Source: Ectocarpus siliculosus (lineage: Eukaryota; Sar; Phaeophyceae; Ectocarpales; Ectocarpaceae). Taken from it: DNA of 64,000 bases. Under the pieces are notes generated by a model. It was not told the origin of the DNA, made no database searches, and was given only the letters and a program-made list of their open reading frames with translations. A program made the position numbers and the translations under genes. The stretch lies in assembly GCA_000310025.1 (NCBI GenBank), contig FN649749.1:1-64000 (forward strand). Reading direction: 5' to 3'. Below are positions 1 through 10,725 of the stretch, piece after piece. The stretch's first letter is position 1. Each line of letters begins with the position of its first letter.

Positions 1-401
1 ACGGAAATCGAACAAACCATAGGGGTTAGGGGGCGCCGACAACCCTCGAAAAAAACAAAAACGGAGTCTGCAAGAAATCCAAGAAGGGGGAGGGGACAGG
101 AGGACGGGGGGGGTTTTCTGGCGTCACTCGTGAGCCCCCAACATACCCCTCAGAATTAATCCCAAAGCACAATTAAGAGCTCGCCACAAAATATTGCGTG
201 ATTGGTTGGGTGTGACGCTTTTCATCGAGGTAGACGGGAAGCCAACGAACGGTATCGGTAATCATTACGTACGGAGCTGCCCAAATAATCCCCCCCCCCC
301 TCGAGCTCATCGGCGTACCCCCTCGTGGCTTGCTTATACGACTTGCCTCACACAACCACCCACCACCCCAAGCAAGCATCGGGAACATTTGTCAAGAAGG
401 C

Positions 402-1076
402 ATGTCGTCCTTGGGTAACCGCCAGCCATCCATACGCGAGGGGATGGAACACTGGCTCAGGTTGGGTTCGAATTGGCAGGGGTTCGGAGGGACGCGTGCA
501 CCAGCGCCGCCTGTGGAGACCACGCTGCGGCAGGACCTGGAGAAGGTGTACGTGTACAACACCCCCCCGCCCAAGCGTTATCCAGGGGGACTTTGGTGGG
601 CGCGCGTCCTCAATATCGCCCCAGGACAGGCTGGCCACAGGGAGCTAACTCGCTGCCAGACCAAGGACGACGACATGGTTGTTTGCAACAAAGCTTTCGG
701 AACGGAAAGCGCCTACCATAAACTGAAAAATTATGTTCTTGACAAGATGGACGAATCGTCGGAACAGAAGAAAATGGTGCGGGCGAAAACCTTCGAAACA
801 TGGTACAACAGCAACCTCCAGGAAATGCTCGACGGTGCGTGGGAGGAGCTGGAGGACTACTGCTTCGGGGATATGGCTGAGCGCCTATTCTTACACCTGA
901 ACGACTCCGCCAACGACCAGGGGGGGGAGACCTACGAAGACTGGCGCACCCGCTGGGTGCATTGGCATGGCGTCAAGGAACAACGCCTGTACGCTCTTTG
1001 TTCTATAGTCCCTACCCCTCTTGCAGTTCTAAAGACCGCTGAGAGGGCTGCCGAACTGGACACTTATCACCTGTAG
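402..1076 (+). CDS. Unrecognised ORF, 224 aa from the first ATG
   Basis: The frame is open for more than 700 bases, and the first ATG at 402 gives 224 residues. I do not recognise the family. The second half is typical soluble alpha-helical protein, with charged and aromatic residues alternating (a WYNSNLQEML stretch, a YEDWRTRWVHWHG stretch, many Glu, Asp and Lys), and does not look like random translation. The N-terminal third is Pro-rich and less convincing, so the true start could be an exon boundary near 440. It faces the Harbinger transposase (convergent, about 0.8 kb apart), so it could be a second element-encoded protein. No Myb/SANT pattern is visible, and it may equally be a host exon or a relic. 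Confidence 0.4.
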   Translation: MSSLGNRQPSIREGMEHWLRLGSNWQGFGGTRAPAPPVETTLRQDLEKVYVYNTPPPKRYPGGLWWARVLNIAPGQAGHRELTRCQTKDDDMVVCNKAFGTESAYHKLKNYVLDKMDESSEQKKMVRAKTFETWYNSNLQEMLDGAWEELEDYCFGDMAERLFLHLNDSANDQGGETYEDWRTRWVHWHGVKEQRLYALCSIVPTPLAVLKTAERAAELDTYHL

Positions 1077-1889
1077 GCGTCCTGCTAGGTAATTACTGCA
1101 TGTAAAGCGCCGTTGTTAGGATCTGCACGGTGCTTAGCCAGCGATAGGGAATTTGCCTTTTTAGTTCGGAAAGACGGCTGGGTGGGGGGAGCAGTCCGTC
1201 GGGCTGCGCGACCGGGGTCCCCCGGGTAGGCACGCACGCCGCGTGCATCTGAGGATAGACTTGCCTTTCGCCGGAAGTGATCATTTTTGTTCGTGTTGTG
1301 CGTGGAAGTACGCGTAACTGTCGGTGGGGTGCTGTCCTGGAACAGTTCTTGGATAATTCGCGTTCTGTTGGGGTATTGCTCGCAGACTGGGTTGATGAAA
1401 GCAGTGTTTTTCGATTCCGTTGTCCCGTTGGTTTGTACACTGTCCAGGCCCATGCCGGGACGTCAATCGAGACACATCACTATATATCAGCCGTCTGGCA
1501 TCTTTATCTTTTCGTCCAAGGACAAGGCGCGTGCACTGCGCCGCGCCTGCACATTTGCTTCGAGCGGTGCGACGAGTCTGTGCTACGAGAGACTTGTGCT
1601 CGTCACTGTCCGTGGAGGGAGACCCCGAGCGCTACTCACATACAAGCCTCGCAATCATGAAATGCTGTTGATGACGTAGGTCAGGCACGGCCAAACCCTG
1701 ACGCAACAAACCTACTGCTACCATGGTGTTTTGCTCTCCGGCGTGCCCCCATAGGGGCTTGCACACCTCGGAAGGCTTTTCCAGGGTTGGGATAGGCTTC
1801 TAATTATAAAATCTTCGCTACATTCAAACCAGAGAGGCAATTACCTCAAAACATGTACGCTAGACAAGTTGCAACCTGCGAGGAATCCG
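1077..1889. other. Spacer between convergent ORFs
   Basis: No convincing coding exon is visible. Several overlapping frames are open on both strands around 1090-1680, but none shows domain-like composition or splice signals at its ends. Confidence 0.4.
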
Positions 1890-4800
1890 CTACGCTGCCC
1901 CCCAGATTGCTTCCCACCGGCCCTGCAGCAGTTCAGCCTTCTGCTGGGCAGTCATGTCAGTGTCGTATTCCGCGTCCTCAACCAAACCGTGAACTAGATA
2001 CGACGCCGCATCGCCGGGGTCCATCCACAAGAACACCCCGAGCTTCGACTCCCATGTCGAGACCTGGTTCACTAACCACTCCTCGCTGCGGGGGTAGGCG
2101 TTCCGCACGCGCATTATCCTCGCCGTCAACCTTGCACACAACTCAAACACATGCGGCTCGAAGTCCCGCTGGTGACCAAATCTCCCCTCCCCGATGACTC
2201 GGAACTTCTTGATTTGGCCAATCGTATTCTCCACCACAACACGGACCCTCCTCTGCTGAGAGTTGAAATCCCTTTGCTCATGCGTCAAGTTGGGTGAAAA
2301 CTGGAACGGGACACACATCTCGAGGCCCGTTGAGTCCATCCTCGCATCCCCGCGATAGTTGCCGTCGCCCATACCCGTCTCCCCTAACGTCAGGAACGCA
2401 TCCGGCTCCAAGAACAGCCTTGAGGCCGTGTGGGCAGCTCGGTCAGACAGCCGCCCAGATACCGTTTCCACCTATATCGATACGTTCGCGGAAAAGGTTG
2501 AACACGGGGGACATGAGGCAGGAAGAAATGACAACGCCGCACCGTCCAGGCCATGACCCGCGGTGGGCAGTTACTTTCTCACCATCTTTCATCCCTAGCG
2601 CACCTACACATGCAAACGCTTGGCGCAAGGTAGTAAAACAATATGGCGTCGGTGCTCTCTGGTGCATGCGTTGAGCTCACACAAACAAGCTTGATGCCTG
2701 TTCCACCACCTACGCACCGAACTGCAAGGCAGCACTTGTGCCCGAGCACTACAATATCATTTTGACTGGGTCCCACAAAACCCAGCCTTGGTGCCTCCAT
2801 ATTGCCCGAAAGTCGCTAGCTAGGTCGGGAACGACGCGAAGCGTGGGGACGCTCGACCGACCACGGACAGAGGCGGGATTTTTTCAAGTTACTACTGTAG
2901 GGTAGGTACATACGAAGGACGCTGCTGTGACCAACTTCAGCCCACAAGTAGGGTCGCCTGCTGTTGCGTTTGCTCGTGAGATGAAGGTCACCGATCAGCG
3001 ACCAACGTGGAACCCCCGTGACAAACGGGGAACATCCGTCACTGACAAACACAGAGCCAGGCGTGCACACAGGGTTCAGCAGCTGCCAACTTGTTCGTTG
3101 TGTACTATTGGGGAAGTGTGCTGTTCGTTGGTTGTGTGAAATAACGTAGCTAAAAATCACTGAGGAGGTACTGGTCACCGTTCGTATTCGTAGCGAGTCG
3201 GGGGGGATGACAACAAGAGGGAGAGCGAGGCGCAACGCACACACCATTGAGGCAGTGCGCGATGTTTTGCACGGTGGACAGCCCGGGACGGATAGGCAAA
3301 CATGAGCCACAGCCAGTGGCGCCCAGTCCCTACCCCAACACTTTCGATTTTAATGCCCAACAGTTGGCCCGTGGAACAGACGACCGCGCGTTCATGCCCA
3401 AGGTAACCCTTTGTGCCAAAGCCATGCCGCTACAAATGAAGGTACGACACTCAGTTTCATTCGTAGAGATATCTCACCCGTATTGGTTTGCCCCGGGCGT
3501 TGACATACACGATGTGGCTATAGCCCAGGCCCTTGTTGTGGGAGTAGTGCTGGCCGTGCACTGCCCTGCGAACCTTCGGGCGACCATCCTTGGGCTGCGT
3601 AGGAGGGGGTGTCATGTTCGCCGTGGGGTGGGGGTGGTGTGTTAGGCGAGATCCGATAGCGAACGAAGGGCCCGCAGGTATCCCTTTCAACATCTGGCCT
3701 GAAGTCGCCTTCACACCAGGCACAGCGCAGTCATGTACCTACCTGCACGTGTGTAGCGGCATTGTGGCGATCGAAAGCGCAAATACTTGCTGCATTCGGG
3801 GAGGAGTTTCCCAAAACACACTGAGCGAAAATCCAAGGGTGATTTGGAGGTTCTCGGCTGCCTAACCTATGCCGTGTAATGTGACCTTTACACGATGGAG
3901 CTAAGCCCTTCCAGCTCATGCCTTGCCGCCTGTTTTCTCGAGCAACAAGCCCTAGCCCATCCCGTTCGAACTGCGTTTCTCTAAGCAATCGAAGGGAAGC
4001 GACACCAATCCGCTCCTTGAACATTAAAAGCCATAGCGGACCCCGCAGCCGCTGACCCTAGCCCTCAGCCATTCCCAGATAAAACACTCGAAATAAACGT
4101 TGACAACCTACCTCCGTAGGATTGCGCATTGCGGCTCCCTTTGTACCGTCCGCAATGTAGGCGACGTTGGCAAGCCTAGGGTGAAAAGTGGCGGCGAGGA
4201 AAGCAGCCTGTGCCTGACGCTCTTCCATGGACGGCCACGCAATCTCCTGCTTAGTATGTCGACGTCGCAAGCGCGTGCATTTTGTGTGTGTGTGTGGGGG
4301 GGGGTGCATGTGAGGGTCGGCGTCAGGCCATAGGTATGGGTGTTCGTGTAGGTTATTGCCATAAAATGTCGCCCGCTCAAGTTCGCCGCTGACAACCTCA
4401 CCTATCACAACCTATAGGCTCCTACAGCAGTACGCCACCTGCTCAGCGTACACGCGGTCTCGACTACGGACTGCGTGCGGTCTACTATCATGTCCTATGT
4501 ACACGGAGCAGCGGGTGACGTAAGATACCACACCCGGTCTAATGTACAAAGCTTGACGACACGACCAACAGTAACCCTACTTCAAAGGACGTGTATTTGG
4601 AATTATCTCGACGACGCGGTCCCAACTCCACACGTGTCGGCAACGGCACTATTTGCACTGCTGTGGAGGAATTGAGCTTTGGCATTCGTTCCTGGGGGCG
4701 TGGTATCTTGTGTCATTTACGGTACATCGCGATGCCTCTGAACGCGTGTGAAATACGAGTACAAATCACATAGCGATGCAACCATAACTCACGTCAACCA

Positions 4801-5524
4801 GACAAGGAAGAGTTGCGGCCTGGATCGTCATCCACAGAAAGTCTCGGCAGAAGGTCGACTCGCCAGGCCCGAACAAGGTCGTCATCTCGTGGAAGCAACA
4901 CCCCCTGCGAAGCATCATGAGCCAACACAGGACTCGGTCGCGGTAGCGGAGCGTTCCCTTGATCGTACGTCGCGCACTGTTCTCAGCTGGCGTGAACTGC
5001 CCGTCGATGTCCCTTGGAACTCTGAAGAGATGCCCTTCGTCTCCGCCCTGCGCTGTGTAGAAGTCGTCGAACTCGTTGCGCCTAAATCCCGTGTTGCGTT
5101 GGAAAGGGCACGTAGTCTCCTGGCACCACGCCTCATATATGCCGTCCGGGTATTTGAGGTTTCGCCGCGTGTTCGATGCTGCGGCGTTTGCCTCGCTCCG
5201 TCCACGCCCGGGTCCAGGCAACAACTTCCCCGCCTCTCTCACACAGGTGCCCATCAACGAACCCCTGATCCTCTCTTCTACCCCGTGGCTCGCCATGCCG
5301 AAAGGGGACCCTATCCCGAAGAGGTCATCGCTCTCACCGTCGCCTTCCACCGCGGTCTCCGCTGCAAGCATGGCGTCGCTCTCGAGTCTCTTATGCAAAT
5401 CCTCGAACTCGGCCTCTTCCTGCTCAGTCTGGGTGGCACTGTCGACGATCAGCAGTGACGCTGCAACACACATCGCCTCACGGCGCTGCTCCTCATCGCC
5501 ACTGTCGCTTTCATGGCCATCCAT
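1890..5524 (-). CDS. PIF/Harbinger-type (HARBI1-like) DDE transposase, four exons
   Basis: Reading down the minus strand, exons are 5524-4793, 4246-4112, 3594-3478 and 2471-1890. All junctions are phase 0 with GT...AG ends, giving 1,566 coding bases and 521 residues. The N-terminal exon carries an acidic leader and the helix-turn-helix region (YRDRVLCWLMMLRRG, then a FGPGESTFCRDF helix). Exon 2 holds the first catalytic Asp in YIADGTKGAAMRNP. Exon 4 holds the second Asp in GRLSDRAAHTAS and the catalytic Glu in VVVENTIGQIKKFRVI. This order matches DDE_Tnp_4 transposases, which cut and paste elements with short inverted ends. The frame seems uninterrupted, so the protein may be functional or domesticated. 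I could not find convincing terminal inverted repeats. An ATG starts exon 1. The family call is strong; exact splice sites are inferred. Confidence 0.8.
4508..4722. mobile_element. Degenerate MITE in the first transposase intron
   Basis: The right end (about 4670-4722) matches the right inverted end of the element at 8586-8802, sharing for example ATCTTGTGTCAT followed by TACGGTA. The left end (about 4508-4560) is a diverged inverted copy (TGACGTAAGATACCACAC). Length is close to that of the intact copy. It lies wholly inside the intron 4247-4792 of the Harbinger transposase gene. It is older than the 8.6-kb copy, judging by mismatches in both ends. Confidence 0.6.
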
Positions 5525-5658
5525 GACTTGCCTCCCAGCGCTTCAATCGGGGTGTTGTGGGGGAGCTGTTGCCGTAGCGAACGTGTTTGTGCGTACCCGT
5601 CACCGGCTCTCTATCGAAGGAACTTCGGCGTGAACTGGGCGTGGAAGATCCCAATACA

Positions 5659-5780
5659 GACGGGAATGGAGTTTGAAACCCATTCGGATTTCCCGCATAT
5701 ATTTACCCAACCGGAACGGGAAAGTAAACCGCCAAAATTTCGCCAAAACCGGATGCGGGAGACGGGAATTGAGTTTGAAA
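5659..5780. repeat. Direct repeat of about 20 bp upstream of the transposase
   Basis: GACGGGAATGGAGTTTGAAA at 5659-5678 recurs at 5761-5780 with one mismatch, about 100 bases apart. The bases between are AT-rich with a partial palindrome (TTCCCGCAT and ATGCGGGAGA). The pair lies about 140 bases upstream of the transposase start codon, where an element end or transposase binding site would be expected, but no matching inverted copy was found beyond the 3' end of the gene. Confidence 0.5.
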
Positions 5781-7465
5781 GATGTCTAGTACAATGCCGC
5801 GTGCCGCGCGCGCCATACGTCCTCTTTGGAACACATTCTTGCAGCTTTGTTAATGGGAGACAAAACGGCCAGGCGCTATTGTCATCGCACCCTGGTGCGC
5901 CATCACTCCGAACGAACCGAAGGGCGCCTGCCTCTTCCATCAATCCGACGCCGGTCCGGTTTGAAGGCGTCAACACACGGGACGGAATAATACTTGCACA
6001 TAATAATATAATAATCCGTTCTATGTTTTTTTATTCTTTTTTGTCGCAACCCGGTCCCATCCATCCACTTTTTATGTACAAGGGCACCACATACACAGCA
6101 GTAAACCACGCGTTTGGAGGTATGCCGCGTGGAAATGCGGACACTAAAGATATCTATACATACGCATACATATGTAGGCAAGCACTATTTAAAGCTAGAA
6201 GTACCATATATTTACTAGCGGGTTAATGTAGTACAATAACGGCAAATTCCCAGATGAAGAAAGCGCTGATAATTTACTGCTGTACATATCATATCATATC
6301 GGGCTGTTTGCCTCATCTGTCATTGCTGTATCAATAGTGCTCCGACTAGCTGTTCTTACTTCGACGCAGGACCGTCAACGATAATAACGTCCATGCCGCC
6401 TGCAAACACACGTTGGTAAAAGGCTGAGAGCGAATAGGGTGAAAGGCAACCACAACATTGGCCAAAAATGAGAGAGAACAAAAAAAAAAGGTTTGGCCGG
6501 TGTAACTTGCCGCCATGGACGGACGAACACCGCAGTGAGAGGGGAGAGGGGCACACATAAAGGAAGCGGCAGCCCGCTTGCACTTCCTGCCACACGCGTA
6601 CGGTATATAATTTTTCTTATCGAAGCAGAGGACGCACACGCATAACATGCATGCAAGAAAGACTGCCCGCCTGGCACAACAACTTGCTTGTTCGGACGGG
6701 TGTTTTGGATAACGTCTTGTGCTGCTGTACAGCAGCGAGGGTTGCCGAACACCTACCGCTTTAGATGGATACTGGATGGGCACTTCGGAATCAACCTGGT
6801 TATTCCGCCATTAATTAGCGGAATGTGCATGAATCCGGATTTCGAAAGCGTTGACCAAACATGAACACACCAAACACCCAAACACCGCGGCACCGTTTAG
6901 ACAGCAGCAAGCACCATTCGTTTTAGAATCCAAATTTTATTTTCATGCGTTGGTGCACGCAATGGCGCTGGCTGAAATAAAACCAAACACATATGTATAT
7001 GAACCTTGGTTGAGAGAGATGAGCATGTGAGCATGTATGATACATGTACAGCAGTGTACTTCCAGCCCATATTTGTAGAAGTCGCCGAATGTCTGTTCTC
7101 CATGTCAACCACCGTGTGACGAAGAACCCAAAAAAGTGACCATCCCGCAACACCGGCAGTTTGCCCCAACATCAAAGGGACATATGATATGAGACCGAGT
7201 GCTACCAAGAGGTCGACCTATGGCCGGCGATGGTGCGTTCGTCGCATATGGGAGCGACTTCTTCTTCGCTTGGAAGAAAGAATTATACAGCATGGGGCAT
7301 CTTTTTGTACACAGCAGCAGCAAGTTGCCAACAGCGCACACGTGCACACCTTTTCCCATTGCTGCCGCCAGTGATATACACGCACCATCCCCGGCCCCAG
7401 TGCAACCCAGAACCGAGCAACCGAGGTGTGAGTGCGGATAACGTCCCAACACTGCTGTGGCTTAC
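5781..7465. other. Non-coding stretch
   Basis: AT-rich DNA with short simple runs. Open frames here lack splice signals and domain-like composition. I see no gene, tRNA or clear repeat. Confidence 0.4.
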
Positions 7466-7560
7466 CTTCGGCTGTTGTTGGGGAGGATCTCCGCCCGGCG
7501 CCTGGTGCTGCTGCTGCTCGACGGAGCCAACATCATCACCAGCAACAACTCAAACTTCCC
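7466..7560 (-). CDS. Possible isolated coding exon
   Basis: On the minus strand an acceptor (ACAAACAG) at 7561 opens a frame reading GKFELLLVMMLAPSSSSS and on to a strong donor (CGAAG|GTAAGCC) at 7466. Composition is protein-like and the donor is good. Neighbouring exons could not be traced on either side, so this may be part of an unrecognised gene or a chance match. Confidence 0.25.
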
Positions 7561-8585
7561 CTGTTTGTTCTGTCTCTCTTTCCGTCTCTTGGATAATATT
7601 TCGAATGAAAATATTTCCGACTTTTTCTAGCACGGCGGCGGCCTGCACGCAGTCTCTCCCGCCCTCCTCCCTCTCTGTCAAGCAGCCGCTGCCCCTTAGG
7701 ACGGCCCCTTAGTTCATCTGTGGCATCCCCACGTCGCTCGGGAACCAAGAAACAAGGGGTTTAGCGATGGCAGCTGTCCCTGCGCTGCTGTCTGGTCCGT
7801 CCTTTGTCTTGTCTTGCGTATGTAGTGGTTTGCCCTCTGGCTCTCATGTCGATCTCCCACACCCCCTCAGTACACAACCACTTTGCGGCGCCCCCAGAAA
7901 ATCCACTCCACTCAACAATATCCGTGTCGTGTCCGCTGCACACAATCACCGCCAAACAAACGTGTTTTCATGCGCACTTGTTGCTGCTCGCTGCGAAGAG
8001 CGTGGTAAACACACACACATGGTGGTAGATGTAATAAGTAGTGAATCAAGAGATGTTCATCTTGCAGCAGAGGAGGAAATATTTCGAGGATTCAAACGTG
8101 CTTGCTTGCGATAATAATGAGTCTACTTCACTTGGGGCCACAACCTCTCTCCTCCCCACGAGTCCACGAGTGAGTGAGGGAGTCCACAAAATAAAAATAT
8201 GCTTCTTCGCAATTTCACAACAGCCCACAAAAAAGCCGAGGGTTGAGCTTGGTTGAGCCATTTCATGGATGGGTATAGCCTTGAATATGGTGCAAGACAT
8301 ATTTGTCACAACCAACCCTGGATATCAAAATATTAATATTTTTGCATTCATTCGTGTCCAAAGCCACGCTTGCAGCATCACCTCCGGCAGGAGGTAAACG
8401 GGGGTGAGAGAGAGCAAACAAGGAAGATACACAGCAGTGTCCGTTCCCGAGTACCTCATCAAATGAGAGGGCTCGGGGGCGGAGATGTGAGGTTGAGGGC
8501 GTGTGAGAACACATTGTTTGATTATTTTAGTCACATTTTTCAACAAGAAATAAATACACGACCACACGTAATAATAATAATAATA
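7561..8585. other. Non-coding stretch
   Basis: Nothing recognisable. Just before the MITE there is an ATA/AAT microsatellite (about 8569-8585) that contributes its TA target. Confidence 0.35.
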
Positions 8586-8802
8586 CCGTATATGACACAA
8601 GATAACACACCCCCTGGGCCGATTTTCAAAGCTCGATTTCTCAACAGCAGGAAGAGTCACAGCGCCGAAAACGGCGGCGTTGGAACCGTCTCGTCGAGAC
8701 GTTTTCGAAAATGTATTGTTTCGTTTATGCATCCTCTTCGTCGTGGAGTAATCGAGCTTTGAAAATCGGTCCAGGGGGTGTGTTATCTTGTGTCATATAC
8801 GG
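8586..8802. mobile_element. MITE with 53-bp inverted ends and TA target duplication
   Basis: The left end 8586-8638 begins CCGTATATGACACAAGATAA, and the right end 8750-8802 is its reverse complement with a single mismatch over 53 bases. Both ends are flanked by TA, as in Tc1/mariner-type insertions. The 111-base centre has no open frame of note, so this is a non-autonomous element that would need a transposase encoded elsewhere. A diverged relative lies at 4508-4722. Confidence 0.85.
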
Positions 8803-10725
8803 TATACGTCTCCACCCTCCCGCGGCCATAATCGAAATGTTTATGTTAATGTTGTATGCATATAGTCCCACCTCCCCCATCCATTTGGTCGTGTTTCCGG
8901 TTCCATCTCAGAATAACTGCACGAACAAACTACTTGCTCGTCCTTTTTTTCCGTTCCCCGTGGCTCTCTTGTTGCGCGTATGGATAGATAGTATGTTGCA
9001 TCCAGAACGATGGGGTACGCACACAAGGCCATTGCTCGAAAACATTTTGTTGAGCTGTTTTTCCTTTCGTCTATCTATGCAGATGCATACGATGATTAGA
9101 CTACTCGTTTTCATCACTATCGATATGGTGATACAACACAACTACCATGCTTGATATTCTTTGAAGGGGGCGGCTCGCTCTGCGCCTCACCCACAGGCAA
9201 ACAGCACCTGCGACCAATCAATGTACTCCACGAGTCCACGTTAAAAAAGGCATACACTATGGAAGGATGTTGTTATTGTCCCGAGAGCATACAGAAGTAA
9301 AGCAACGACCACGGGCTGCGCCTTCCGTGCCATTTTACGTCTGCTAACGTTTGGAGCTTTCCTGGTCCTCCGATCGGGTGCCTCTGTCATAAAACGCTAC
9401 ACAAAACTTTTTTGCGGCGAGCTTGAGAATCACACACTGTTGTGCCCCCCCCCCCCCCTGACGTACTTCTCTCTTGCCTCCCACTCCCACATGCCCCCAC
9501 GCATCACCAGGCCGGCTTGGTTATCACTCCTCCAGCTGTTCGCCCTCAGCTGTTGTTGCGCTTGGTCGGCTCCCCCCGCTAAGCCCTAACCCCCTCCATT
9601 CCCTCTCGCCCGTCGCTACACATTGGTAGGTAGCGTTGTCCAATCATTAGTCATTAGTCTTACCTTGAACCCAGCAAACGCGTGGACGCCAAGCTCCGAC
9701 TCAGCCTCCAAAGACGGCGTCAATGATGCCACAAGCGGGGCGAAGAATTCATTGCGTCTGCGCTGCAAGACACTCACCGCCACGCAAAATCTCCCCGTTA
9801 TACGGAGTTATATATTAGTAGTAACATCGAAACAGAACATTCGCATCTACCAGGGGGTGCAAAGAAGGATATCCTGCTACCTATGCGGGGTGTGCAGCTC
9901 CCCTCAAGTTTGGCTGCGTCTCCGCCCGCTACGATTTAGCGATTTAGACCAAATTGTCATCCCAGCACCGGTAGGCTCGTGCCTGTGAGTTTGATCGGAC
10001 ACGACGTCATGCCCCTGAGCAATACTCTTCGTAGGAGTTCGTTCGTCGTTGACACGCCCCAAGTTTTCGACACTTTAGACCAAACCAAAGAGCGCCAGCA
10101 AGTCGTGACGCCGCCACGGTCTGGGCCCCTTTGCCGACCGTGCAAGGCACCATCACCACTACAATACAGCAGCGTAGCCCCCTTGATCGAGTTGTAGCCA
10201 CATTGTTGATCCGCACTCACTCAGTATCAATATTCGATATCAACTCATCAAGTCATATTGCACCCGACGGTGTGTTTCACTTCCAGTTGTTGCGGGGTTT
10301 GCACAAGGTGGCCTCGAAGGCCAAGACGACCACCCCTCCCTCCAATGGTGCTCGAACCATCAGAAGGGTGTTACATACGACCTTAAGAAGGGTGATATTA
10401 CAACAATCTTACCTTAAACGCTCAAATGCGCAAAGATTTCCCGAAGCACGATGCTTTGAAGCGAAACTGGCAGTCTTCTCCCCCCCCCTATCCCCCCCCC
10501 CCCGAAACCTAAGAGACCTATCTACGCATGCTTGTACAAATCCCAATCGATTTTGCAACACACGTGCATGCACATGCATACATGCTCCGCCACACCCCGA
10601 TCGAGTCGCTGCAGCGGGTTGCCTAGACTGCGCTGCCCGCCGCCAAGGAAAGCCCATCTTTCTAGAAGGCGATATCGCAGCGGCGCGGCGGCATCAAACC
10701 ACACCACACACCGCCGTCCCGGTGC
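8803..10725. other. Intergenic region and probable 3' UTR of the Derlin-like gene
   Basis: No coding exon is supported. A run of C residues lies near 9437-9459. The part nearest 10725 is downstream of the minus-strand gene and is probably its 3' untranslated region. Open frames seen on the plus strand around 10131-10907 are shadows of the Ser/Glu-rich tail of that gene. Confidence 0.4.

Noticed and set aside
3340-3420. Additional small exon in the Harbinger transposase
   Set aside because: The exons at 3594-3478 and 2471-1890 already join in phase, and the second catalytic Asp falls in the latter, so no extra exon is needed.
9437-9459. Possible CRISPR or structured repeat in poly-C regions
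   Set aside because: These are simple homopolymer runs without spacing or dyad symmetry; no CRISPR-like array occurs in the window.
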